From a virus: a stretch of 40,233 nt of DNA. This document shows positions 6,142 through 13,428 of the stretch, piece after piece; positions within the stretch are counted from its first letter, which is position 1; each line of letters starts with the position of its first letter. The stretch lies in the IMG/VR virus record IMGVR_UViG_3300030451_002195, positions 5,348 to 45,580 of that record; one strand, written 5' to 3'. The notes under the pieces were generated by a model that ran no database searches, had not been told where the DNA came from, and was given only the letters and a program-made list of their open reading frames with translations. The translations under genes and the position numbers were made by a program.

Positions 6142-7658
6142 CAGCAGAATTTTTAAGACACGAGCCATGTGAATCATGTGGCTCTTCTGACGCCAAAGCA
6201 ATATATGACGACGGAAGTACATATTGTTTCAGCTGTCAAAACTACACGACAGAAAACCACAATCATCAAATGCCCACCAATGTCCAATTCAAAGGATCAG
6301 CCCAAAGGCTGCACAAACGAAGAATCAGCGAAGCAACCTGTCAACACTACAAAATATACAGAGACGGAGAACTTCTCCGCTTCCCTTATTTCAGCAGCGA
6401 TAAAACACTTCGAGGATTCAAAACCAAAAGCAAGCTAAAAGAGTTTAAGTATGAAGGAACTACTACTGACACTTTATTTGGTCAGTCTCTTATTCCTTCT
6501 ACTGGCAAACTTATTATTGTCTATGAAGGCGAACTCGATGCTGCATCGGGGTGGGAGGCGTACCCGAACTGGGCGCATGTTTCACTACCGCATGGCGCAG
6601 CGTCTGCCAAGAAAGACATTCAAAAACAACTCCAGCTATTTCAAGGTTATAAAGAGATTGTTCTCTTCTTTGACAAAGATGAACCGGGGAAAAAAGCTAC
6701 GGAGCAAGTGGCTGCTCTCCTACCAAGTGGGAAAGTTAAGATTGCTCACTTACCGGATCCGTACAAGGATGCTTCTGACGCTCTCATGGCTGGAGATGGA
6801 GAGGCGATTAGAAAAGCTATCTGGAACGCATCGCCGTATCAGCCGGATGGTATCGTCGATGGTAAATCGCTTCTGGAATTAGTCACTAACCCTAGTCCTC
6901 CATGCGACTTTGAGTATCCATTTGCAGGACTGCAACGTATGACTCATGGATGCAGATACGGAGAGCTTACGGTAATAAGTGCAGGAACAGGTCAAGGTAA
7001 AAGTACCCTGACACGTCAGTTAGCGACTCACTTTTTAGACTTAGATGAACGAGTAGGATATATCGCTCTGGAGGAATCTAATAGAAGAACAGCTTTAGGC
7101 TTGATGTCTGTAGCTACTGGTAAAGCATTACATCTTGGAGAACATACCAAGGAAACATTACAAGAAGCATATGACCACTTCGGCAGTGCTGATCCTGATA
7201 TTATCTACAGTCGCATTGAATATATGGCACTCGCGCTCGAAACGAAAACCATATTTCTGGACCATCTAAGCATATTGATCTCTGGATTAGAAGGAGACGA
7301 GCGAAAGATGATCGACACCACTATGACTAAGCTAAGAAGTTTAGTTGAAAAGACTGGAATAAAACTATTTCTAGTATCGCATCTACGTAGAACACAAACA
7401 GATAAGAATCACGAAGAAGGAGCACGCGTAACTCTTGGTCAACTAAGAGGTAGTGCAGCCATTAGTCAACTAGCAGATGAAGTTTGGGGACTCGAAAGAA
7501 ACCAACAATCTGATGCAGTAGACCAGACAATACTACGTGTTCTCAAGAATAGATACTCAGGTGAAGTAGGTGTCGCATGTCAATTGAAATACAACAAAGA
7601 AACATGTAAATACGATGAAACTACAGAGCCAATTTTCAATCCCAGCACAGACTTCTGA
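6138..7658 (+). CDS. Primase-helicase (gp4-like)
   Basis: This bifunctional replicative protein makes RNA primers and unwinds the fork as a hexamer. I chose ATG 6138, which overlaps the endonuclease stop. An upstream TTG only adds three residues. From the N-terminus it has a zinc ribbon with Cys11/Cys14 and Cys30/Cys33 (CESCG... CFSCQ), a Toprim domain with YEGELDA and FFDKDEPG, and a RecA-like helicase with Walker A GTGQGKST near residue 283. Then come a Walker B-type FLDHLS and the SHLRR sensor region. At 506 aa it is slightly shorter than T7 gp4A (566 aa). All catalytic motifs are intact. Confidence 0.95.
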   Translation: MTAEFLRHEPCESCGSSDAKAIYDDGSTYCFSCQNYTTENHNHQMPTNVQFKGSAQRLHKRRISEATCQHYKIYRDGELLRFPYFSSDKTLRGFKTKSKLKEFKYEGTTTDTLFGQSLIPSTGKLIIVYEGELDAASGWEAYPNWAHVSLPHGAASAKKDIQKQLQLFQGYKEIVLFFDKDEPGKKATEQVAALLPSGKVKIAHLPDPYKDASDALMAGDGEAIRKAIWNASPYQPDGIVDGKSLLELVTNPSPPCDFEYPFAGLQRMTHGCRYGELTVISAGTGQGKSTLTRQLATHFLDLDERVGYIALEESNRRTALGLMSVATGKALHLGEHTKETLQEAYDHFGSADPDIIYSRIEYMALALETKTIFLDHLSILISGLEGDERKMIDTTMTKLRSLVEKTGIKLFLVSHLRRTQTDKNHEEGARVTLGQLRGSAAISQLADEVWGLERNQQSDAVDQTILRVLKNRYSGEVGVACQLKYNKETCKYDETTEPIFNPSTDF

Positions 7659-7740
7659 GCTGAAGAAACCAAACCCACCCACAAAACAAGCAAAGAAAAA
7701 AGCAAAGTTTAGGGATAAAACATATACCGCAAAAAAATAA
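7615..7740 (+). CDS. 41-aa basic peptide between helicase and DNA polymerase
   Basis: An ATG at 7615, inside the helicase 3' end in another frame, opens 41 codons to a TAA at 7738-7740. Its last base is the A of the polymerase ATG (TAATG). The product is Pro/Lys-rich, with KKPNPPTKQAKKKAKF and a C-terminal AKK. The stop-start overlap and the filling of an otherwise empty 80-nt gap argue that it is translated. The composition suggests nucleic-acid contact, but no family is recognised. Confidence 0.5.
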   Translation: MKLQSQFSIPAQTSELKKPNPPTKQAKKKAKFRDKTYTAKK

Positions 7741-8258
7741 TGCTGGTATTCGATATAGAAACAAACGGATTATTATATGACGTTTCTAAAATACATTGCA
7801 TTTCCACTTACGATACCAAAGAGGAAAAAAGCTACGTATATAACGATCAAGATGACGAGACGCCCAGTATCAGGGATGGTATCAATCAACTTATGGAAGC
7901 TGATACTCTCGCTGGGCACAATATTATTGGGTATGACCTTCCTGTTTTACGGAAGCTTAGCAGTGAGTTTTCTACTACTGCTGAATGCGTTGATACTCTT
8001 GTCCTTTCTCGCTTATTTCATCCAAATTTGATGGAGATAGATAAGAAAAGACAGTGGCGACATATGCCACTACAACTATATGGAAGACATTCACTCGAAG
8101 CATACGGTTACAGATTGGGAGAATACAAAGGAGACTTTGGTAAAACCTCAGACTGGCAAGAGTGGAGTCAAGATATGCAGGACTATATGGTCCAAGACGT
8201 TAAAGTTACCACCAAATTATGCGAACACTTCCGCCCTTATCTGACTCGTGTCGGTTAG
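7740..8258 (+). CDS. DNA polymerase, 3'-5' exonuclease part (first half of a split gene)
   Basis: The 172 aa match the proofreading domain at the start of T7-type family A polymerase. Exo I motif Asp5-Ile-Glu7 sits in VFDIETNG, Exo II is AGHNIIGYDLPVL, and Exo III is YMVQDVKVT. The frame then stops at 8256-8258, where T7 DNA polymerase would continue into the palm-thumb-fingers domain. That remainder is encoded in the -1 frame, overlapping by 40 nt. Either the polymerase is genuinely made as two chains or by frameshifting, or one base is extra near 8232-8245. The exonuclease residues are intact. Confidence 0.85.
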   Translation: MLVFDIETNGLLYDVSKIHCISTYDTKEEKSYVYNDQDDETPSIRDGINQLMEADTLAGHNIIGYDLPVLRKLSSEFSTTAECVDTLVLSRLFHPNLMEIDKKRQWRHMPLQLYGRHSLEAYGYRLGEYKGDFGKTSDWQEWSQDMQDYMVQDVKVTTKLCEHFRPYLTRVG

Positions 8259-9478
8259 AGCATCAAGTCGCTGAGATATTAACTGAACAGGAAATACATG
8301 GATGGACATTTAATGAATCAAAAGCTCAGCAACTTGAGTCATCTCTCAGAAAAGAGATGGAAGACACTATTGAAATACTTCGAGGACAATTCCCTTTCGT
8401 TGCAGGATCGTTGTTCACTCCTAAACGAGATAACGCAACACAAGGATATAGAGCAGGATGTGAAATACAACGAATAAAGGAGTTTAACCCAACATCACGA
8501 GACCACATAGCATGGATTCTGACGACTCATTTCAAAGTCAAATTGAACAAGATCACAACGACTGGGAAACCAATTATCGACGAGATTACATTGACGGAGA
8601 TAGATATTCCCTTCTCGAGAGCATGTGCGAACTGTTTGACGATAAAGAAGAAGCTTGGAATGATATCCGAAGGCGTGAACGCATGGAACAAGCTTGTTAC
8701 GACTGAAGGTCGAATACACCATAACTGCTCGGTTAGTACGAACACATTTAGATGTGCTCATCGTAAACCGAACTTAGCTCAAGTTCCTGCTGATAAAGAA
8801 TTTAGAGAACTATTTACAGCCAGTCCGGGAAAGATAATGGTTGGTGCCGATTTAAGTGGCATCGAGCTGCGTATGTTAGCCCATTACTTAGGACGATATG
8901 ACGGAGGTCGATATGCCGACATATTACTCAATGATGATATACATCAAGTTAATGCAGACAAAATAGGAATCACCAGACGCCAAGTTAAGACTGTTACTTA
9001 TGCCTTTCTTTATGGTGCTGGAAACGAAAAAATAGGTACGAGTTATGATAACTCTTTACAACCCAAGGAAGCCCGTCAAAAAGGATCCGAGATTAGAAAA
9101 GCTTTTGTTGCTGCAATCGAAGGACTATCCGACTTATTGGGAGCGGTTTCAAATAAGGCTACTAATGGGTGGTTGTTGGCAATTGACGGACGACGAGTCT
9201 TGGTCGATAGCCCGCACAAAGCCCTAAATTATTTGCTTCAATGTAGTGCCGGTATCGTTGCAAAACGCTGGATGGTAATTGCAAACGACTTTAACTTTCA
9301 TGCTAATCAACTCGCATTTGTCCACGACGAATTGCAATATGAGTGTGAAACACAGCATGCGGATAAACTGATGCAAATTCTGGAAAATTCAGCAAAATTA
9401 GCTGGAGATTACTATAACTTGCGTTGTCCAATAGCTGCCGAAGCAAAAAAAGGCAAAACATGGGCAGACGTACATTAA
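8219..9478 (+). CDS. DNA polymerase, polymerase domain (second half of a split gene)
   Basis: This is the family A polymerase domain. Motif A is Asp211 in GADLSGIELRML. Motif B is Arg253-x3-Lys257-x3-Tyr261 in RRQVKTVTYAFLYG. Motif C is His369-Asp370-Glu371 in FVHDELQYE. The ATG at 8219 lies within the first half, and no good ribosome binding site precedes it. Similarity to T7 polymerase begins around RLEHQVAEIL, so the first dozen residues (MRTLPPLSDS) may belong to a frameshifted fusion product. There is no long insertion where T7 has its 76-residue thioredoxin-binding loop, so the combined protein would be only about 580 aa. Confidence 0.9.
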   Translation: MRTLPPLSDSCRLEHQVAEILTEQEIHGWTFNESKAQQLESSLRKEMEDTIEILRGQFPFVAGSLFTPKRDNATQGYRAGCEIQRIKEFNPTSRDHIAWILTTHFKVKLNKITTTGKPIIDEITLTEIDIPFSRACANCLTIKKKLGMISEGVNAWNKLVTTEGRIHHNCSVSTNTFRCAHRKPNLAQVPADKEFRELFTASPGKIMVGADLSGIELRMLAHYLGRYDGGRYADILLNDDIHQVNADKIGITRRQVKTVTYAFLYGAGNEKIGTSYDNSLQPKEARQKGSEIRKAFVAAIEGLSDLLGAVSNKATNGWLLAIDGRRVLVDSPHKALNYLLQCSAGIVAKRWMVIANDFNFHANQLAFVHDELQYECETQHADKLMQILENSAKLAGDYYNLRCPIAAEAKKGKTWADVH

Positions 9479-9481
9479 TTT

Positions 9482-10264
9482 ATGAAAATACTGATAGATT
9501 GCGACTATATAGTCTATAAATGCTGTGCAGCAGCAGAAACAGAAATGGATTTTGGAGATGACGTAATAGTTGTAACTTCTAATTTCTCAGATGCAATGAA
9601 ATGCGTAAAAAGAGATTTAGACAAGATCCGTAATGAATTAGGTTCGTTTGATGATGAATTAATATTGTTTTTTACAAGCCCTAATAATTTTAGGAAAAAA
9701 ATTTTGCCCGATTACAAGGGTCATCGACAACGAAAAAAGCCCTGTGGATTCAAACGTGTCATACAGGAGCTGAAGAAAAAATATAAAGTTATCCTCAAAG
9801 ATACACTTGAAGCTGACGATGCGTTAGGTATCTACGCAACAAAGTACCCCGGAAATATTATTGTCTCTCCTGACAAAGACATGAGACAGATTCCCGGTAA
9901 ATTATATGACTTTAAAGAGACTGTTACTATCACTCCAGAAGAAGGAGCAAGATGGCATCTTATACAAACCATGGCAGGCGATAACACTGATGGTTACTCA
10001 GGCGTGCCCGGGATTGGAGTAAAAAAAGCAGAGAAAATCTTTAACGAAAAAGGATACACATGGAAAGCAGTTGTTGAAACCTTTGAAGAAAAGGAAATGA
10101 CTGAAGAAGACGCTCTTGTTAATGCAAGGCTTGCAAGGATACTTACTACTGACGACTACGACCATGAAAAAAGAGAACCAATTCTCTGGAGCCCCTTGGG
10201 ACAGTACCAAATTGACCCTCCATCAGGACTTAGAGATGAGAGAGATCCAGTTAGCACTGTATGA
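9482..10264 (+). CDS. 5'-3' exonuclease (gp6-like, FEN family)
   Basis: The 260-aa protein begins MKILIDCDYIVY, with the N-terminal acidic cluster of the flap/5' nuclease family. It then has LEADDALG and SPDKDMRQI metal-binding segments. Near residues 165-185 it has the helix-hairpin-helix AGDNTDGYSGVPGIG that clamps DNA. In T7 this enzyme removes RNA primers and degrades host DNA for nucleotide recycling, which fits the nucleotide genes immediately downstream. It starts 3 nt after the polymerase stop. Confidence 0.9.
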   Translation: MKILIDCDYIVYKCCAAAETEMDFGDDVIVVTSNFSDAMKCVKRDLDKIRNELGSFDDELILFFTSPNNFRKKILPDYKGHRQRKKPCGFKRVIQELKKKYKVILKDTLEADDALGIYATKYPGNIIVSPDKDMRQIPGKLYDFKETVTITPEEGARWHLIQTMAGDNTDGYSGVPGIGVKKAEKIFNEKGYTWKAVVETFEEKEMTEEDALVNARLARILTTDDYDHEKREPILWSPLGQYQIDPPSGLRDERDPVSTV

Positions 10265-10382
10265 AATAGATAAAGAAACCATGATGGAACTTTATCTAAA
10301 GCTACAAGAACAAGTTTTTAAATTAAATAATTTAATTTCACCCTTTTTAAATGAAGCAAAAAAACGCAAACGAAGGTCCTGA
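10236..10382 (+). CDS. 48-aa helical protein of unknown function
   Basis: The ATG at 10236 overlaps the exonuclease 3' end by 29 nt. An upstream in-frame ATG at 10116 would be buried in the exonuclease gene. The product is a predicted long helix (MREIQLALYEIDKETMMELY, then LKLQEQVFKLNNL) with a very basic end (KKRKRRS). Heptad-like leucines suggest a coiled coil. It overlaps the DUF3310 gene by 32 nt. The function is unknown. Confidence 0.55.
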   Translation: MREIQLALYEIDKETMMELYLKLQEQVFKLNNLISPFLNEAKKRKRRS

Positions 10383-10569
10383 TTACTACCAGAGAGGGAA
10401 CATAGAAGTATGGGATTTCATAAGAGATCAATCCTTGAACTATCACCTTGGAAACGTAATCAAATACATATGTCGAGCTGGATATAAAGAAGACGACTTA
10501 AAAGATTTAAAAAAAGCTGCCCACTATTTACTAAATGAAATCGAATCAAGAACAAGCAAAGGAATTTAG
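10351..10569 (+). CDS. DUF3310 family protein (72 aa)
   Basis: The segment VWDFIRDQSLNYHLGNV followed by KYICRAGYKEDDLKDLKKA is the signature of DUF3310, a small helical domain also fused to phage nucleotide kinases such as T7 gp1.7. Free-standing copies are common in marine podoviruses and sit beside nucleotide metabolism genes, as here. The biochemical activity is not known. The gene overlaps both neighbours, which supports operon coupling. Confidence 0.8.
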   Translation: MKQKNANEGPDYYQRGNIEVWDFIRDQSLNYHLGNVIKYICRAGYKEDDLKDLKKAAHYLLNEIESRTSKGI

Positions 10570-10909
10570 AAAACTATATAGACTGAAAAGTTCTGAGAGC
10601 AAACCAACAAGACAGTATCAATGTGACTTAATTACTGAAGAGTATCAAGAGTTTATTGAAGCTGAAGGTATGTTGTTCAGAGGTACAGATAAGTACAAGG
10701 AAGAATGTCTTAAAGAGTTAGCCGACCTTGTGTATGTCTGTTATCAGTATGCTGCCAACATGGGTTGGGATCTTGATAGAGCATTGAAGTTAATACATGA
10801 AAGTAATCTTTCCAAACTAGATGAAGATGGGAATCCAATCTACAGGGAAGACGGAAAGGTATTGAAAGGACCTAACTATAAAAAACCAAACTTACATTCA
10901 CTCATATAA
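10535..10909 (+). CDS. MazG-like nucleotide pyrophosphohydrolase
   Basis: This 124-aa all-alpha protein has the metal-binding pattern of the MazG/PRA-PH superfamily. A first helix carries EEYQEFIEAEG (ExxE-type pair) and a second helix carries LKELADLVYVCYQYA (ExxD), followed by the C-terminal KVLKGPNYKKP seen in phage members. These enzymes hydrolyse nucleoside triphosphates to monophosphates and pyrophosphate, which may sanitise pools or alter (p)ppGpp-linked signalling. The start overlaps the DUF3310 gene by 35 nt. Substrate cannot be assigned from sequence. Confidence 0.75.
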   Translation: MKSNQEQAKEFRKLYRLKSSESKPTRQYQCDLITEEYQEFIEAEGMLFRGTDKYKEECLKELADLVYVCYQYAANMGWDLDRALKLIHESNLSKLDEDGNPIYREDGKVLKGPNYKKPNLHSLI

Positions 10910-12301
10910 ATGGCTAACAAAATTGCTAGGACTGGTCGAGTCCAGTCATGGATTGAAAACCCAACCACACGTCTACCCGTATCATGCACAATCTTCAACG
11001 TAGAAGATTCAATGGAAGGAACAGATGGAATCGAAGCAAGCTGGAGATTTGTGTCTCATGCTCTCCGCTTTGGAGCAGGAGTTGCGGTCCACTTGTCGGA
11101 CCTTAGACCAGCAGGAACAAAAAGCATTAAGGGAACTGATACTCTCGTTGCATCAGGACCCGTCTCATTCGCAAAAATTTACTCAACATTAAATGAAATT
11201 CTTAGACGCGGGGGTACGTACAAAAATGGTGCGGTTGTTGCCCATCTTGATATTGACCACGCCGATATTATTGACTTCGTGCAAACGCCCAGAGAAGAAC
11301 TCCCATGGATTAAACGATGTGTTAATCTCTCCCCCAGCCTCTGGTCTGATACAAGACCTGAAGTTAAGGCAGCAGTTATTAAAGGAATTGGACGAGGAGA
11401 CATTTGGTTATCAAAAATAAAACATGATAAATATGGCAAACGGATCAGATCAAACGTCTGTCTTGAGGTTTACTTGCCCTCACGCGGAACGTGCTTACTC
11501 CAACATATCAATCTCGGTGCCTGTCGCATCGGCGACTTACGCCCGGCTTTCCGTCAAGGCATGTCCGAGTTGTGCGACCTCCATGGCAGGACAGGTGTTG
11601 GAGAGTCTGGAGAGTATCTCAAACCAAAAGTAGACAGACAAGTAGGACTAGGAATGCTTGGCTTAGCCAACTTCTTAGCTCATAACAAGATTACATATGC
11701 CCAGTTTGGCGAAGCTCTTAAAGCTGTTAATAACGGTGAGAGCTACGATGGTTACGCGGGGTTAGCTGCGCGTGAACTTTTTCTGGGCATAGAAGATGCA
11801 GCTAACTTAGCAAGAGAGAACAACATGGAAAGAGCATTCGCTATAGCTCCTACCGCTAGTTGTTCTTACAGAAGTAGAGACCTAAAAGGTAATACATCTA
11901 CACCAGAAATTGCACCTCCTATCAGCAGAGTAGTTGATAGAGATTCAGGTACGTTTGGTGTGGAGCAAGTTAAATATGGCGACGTAGAGATCGCATCCGA
12001 AGTCGGATGGGAGAGTTATAAATTAGTAGCAGATCAGATAATGATTATGCTCGATAATACTGGCTTGCTTCATGGCTATAGCTTCAACAGTTGGAGTGAC
12101 ATGGTGACATACGATGAGGCATTTATAGAAGAGTGGCTACTTAGTCCACAAACTTCTCTCTATTATTCTTTACAAGTAATGGGAGACACACAGGATAAGA
12201 CTGATGCTTATGCAGCGTTAGAGGATACCTCAGTTGAAGATTACTTGGCAGAAATAATGAGCAATAAACCTGACGATATCGCTTGTGACTGTCAACAATG
12301 A
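10910..12301 (+). CDS. nrdA: Class I ribonucleotide reductase, alpha subunit (NrdA-like)
   Basis: This subunit makes deoxynucleotides for phage replication. At 463 aa it is short and lacks the N-terminal ATP-cone. Visible active-site residues are Asn182-x-Cys184-x-Glu186 in NVCLEV (thiyl radical site), the redox pair Cys26 (PVSCTIF) and Cys195 (GTCLLQHINLG), the radical-relay pair Tyr418-Tyr419 in SLYYSL, and a C-terminal CDC for thioredoxin or glutaredoxin contact. The Tyr-Tyr pair and adjacent beta gene mark it as class I, although cyanopodovirus homologues were long annotated as class II. It overlaps the beta-subunit start by 4 nt. Confidence 0.85.
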   Translation: MANKIARTGRVQSWIENPTTRLPVSCTIFNVEDSMEGTDGIEASWRFVSHALRFGAGVAVHLSDLRPAGTKSIKGTDTLVASGPVSFAKIYSTLNEILRRGGTYKNGAVVAHLDIDHADIIDFVQTPREELPWIKRCVNLSPSLWSDTRPEVKAAVIKGIGRGDIWLSKIKHDKYGKRIRSNVCLEVYLPSRGTCLLQHINLGACRIGDLRPAFRQGMSELCDLHGRTGVGESGEYLKPKVDRQVGLGMLGLANFLAHNKITYAQFGEALKAVNNGESYDGYAGLAARELFLGIEDAANLARENNMERAFAIAPTASCSYRSRDLKGNTSTPEIAPPISRVVDRDSGTFGVEQVKYGDVEIASEVGWESYKLVADQIMIMLDNTGLLHGYSFNSWSDMVTYDEAFIEEWLLSPQTSLYYSLQVMGDTQDKTDAYAALEDTSVEDYLAEIMSNKPDDIACDCQQ

Positions 12302-13011
12302 ATCCCTATATAAAATTACTGTCCAGAAAAAGAACTTGGACACCCGTACAAACATCTAAAGGAAAACTAAAAGAAGGTGCAGAAGAGACCATCTACCGTG
12401 CTCTTGCAATACGCCATATGGAGTTACCAGTTGGCGAGTTCATTACAGAAGCACTTGATAAGGAAGTTCCCGACACTGCTAGAGCACTTCTAGAGTCGAA
12501 CGTTAAGGATGAGATCAAACATGATCTTGCTCTTGGCTACATCACCAACGCACTAGGCGTAGATGAAAAAGCCGAAGCCGAAGCATTGCGCTTACGTGCA
12601 GCGTGGGAAGAACATCCAGATCACACAATATTAAAAGCATTAGTAGCCGAGAGAGCAATCTTCTTTGTGCTACTTCCTTTCTTCAGATTCTGTGGTGACG
12701 CAGGATTAAGAACAGTATCAGCAGATATATCTAGAGATGAGCAAGTGCATGTCGCTGCTAATTCTCTTGTATGTGCAGAGCTAGGTCTTAAACCTAGTCA
12801 GTCATTAGACAAGCTTAGAAAGGCAACTATTAATTGGGTTATGCAACCCTTAAAACAAAGTGCCGATAGATATTTGGACAAAAAATTTTGGTTAGATGCC
12901 AGCGACAGACTTATGTACGAAGGCAAAGCACCAGAATTTTCTCAGACAAAGGCAGCGAGAATGCCTGCATTTTTTGAACACTCGAATGTCAACCTCCCTC
13001 AATACTCTTAG
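12298..13011 (+). CDS. nrdB: Class I ribonucleotide reductase, beta subunit (NrdB-like)
   Basis: The 237-aa protein has a ferritin-like metal site. Candidate ligands are Glu42, Glu72-x-x-His75 (DEIKHD), Glu118 (VAERAIFF) and Glu148-x-x-His151 (RDEQVHV). The residue four after His75, where E. coli NrdB has the radical Tyr122, is Leu79; the nearest Tyr is Tyr81. A metal-centred radical (Ic/Id-like chemistry) is therefore likelier than the classical tyrosyl radical. This is inference from the alignment by eye. The protein is much shorter than E. coli NrdB (375 aa). The start overlaps nrdA by 4 nt. Confidence 0.8.
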   Translation: MNPYIKLLSRKRTWTPVQTSKGKLKEGAEETIYRALAIRHMELPVGEFITEALDKEVPDTARALLESNVKDEIKHDLALGYITNALGVDEKAEAEALRLRAAWEEHPDHTILKALVAERAIFFVLLPFFRFCGDAGLRTVSADISRDEQVHVAANSLVCAELGLKPSQSLDKLRKATINWVMQPLKQSADRYLDKKFWLDASDRLMYEGKAPEFSQTKAARMPAFFEHSNVNLPQYS

Positions 13012-13174
13012 GCTTTATAACGATAAGCTTGATGACTTAATAAAGAAGTTAGACGATAACTTCAAGTGGGAACCAGTCCACCCAAAAGAACCAATTGAAT
13101 CAATTATGTATAGAGCTGGACAAGCCAAAGTAGTTGATTATGTCAAATCATTATTAGAAGAGGACGAAATCTAA
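12986..13174 (+). CDS. Small protein of unknown function (62 aa)
   Basis: The internal ATG at 12986 overlaps the nrdB end by 26 nt and is preferred to a longer frame starting at 12896 inside nrdB. The product is acidic and helical (DDLIKKLDDNFKW..., ending VKSLLEEDEI). A central IESIMYRAGQAKVVDYV resembles a helix that packs on a partner. The stop overlaps the next ATG by one base. No family is recognised. Confidence 0.6.
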   Translation: MSTSLNTLRLYNDKLDDLIKKLDDNFKWEPVHPKEPIESIMYRAGQAKVVDYVKSLLEEDEI

Positions 13175-13428
13175 TGTGTATATTCGGAGGCGGATCGCCA
13201 CCACCACCACCACCATTACCCCCAGCACCACCACCACCAGAGCCACCTAGAGCACCAACACCACCTCCAGAACCTGTTAATCAGGAAATGGATCCGCGTG
13301 TTAGGAGAGCTAGAACAAAGGCTAAGAAAAAAGGTAGTAATTATTCGGAGGGCACTGGTGCGTTAAGAATAAAATTAAATCCAAAACTAAATACAGGTAC
13401 AGACCCACGGTCTGGAGGGCTTAACTAA
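13174..13428 (+). CDS. Pro-rich small virion assembly protein (gp7.3-like position)
   Basis: The 84-aa product starts MCIFGGGS, runs into a polyproline segment of about 25 residues (alternating PPPP, LPP, APPPPEPP), then a basic stretch (RVRRARTKAKKKG) and a C-terminal GALRIKLNPKLN and SGGLN. T7 gp7.3, a tail assembly and host-range protein encoded just before the portal, also ends in a basic segment plus a short SSGGGINI-type tail. The assignment rests on position and this similarity. TAATG overlaps link it to both neighbours. Confidence 0.55.
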   Translation: MCIFGGGSPPPPPPLPPAPPPPEPPRAPTPPPEPVNQEMDPRVRRARTKAKKKGSNYSEGTGALRIKLNPKLNTGTDPRSGGLN

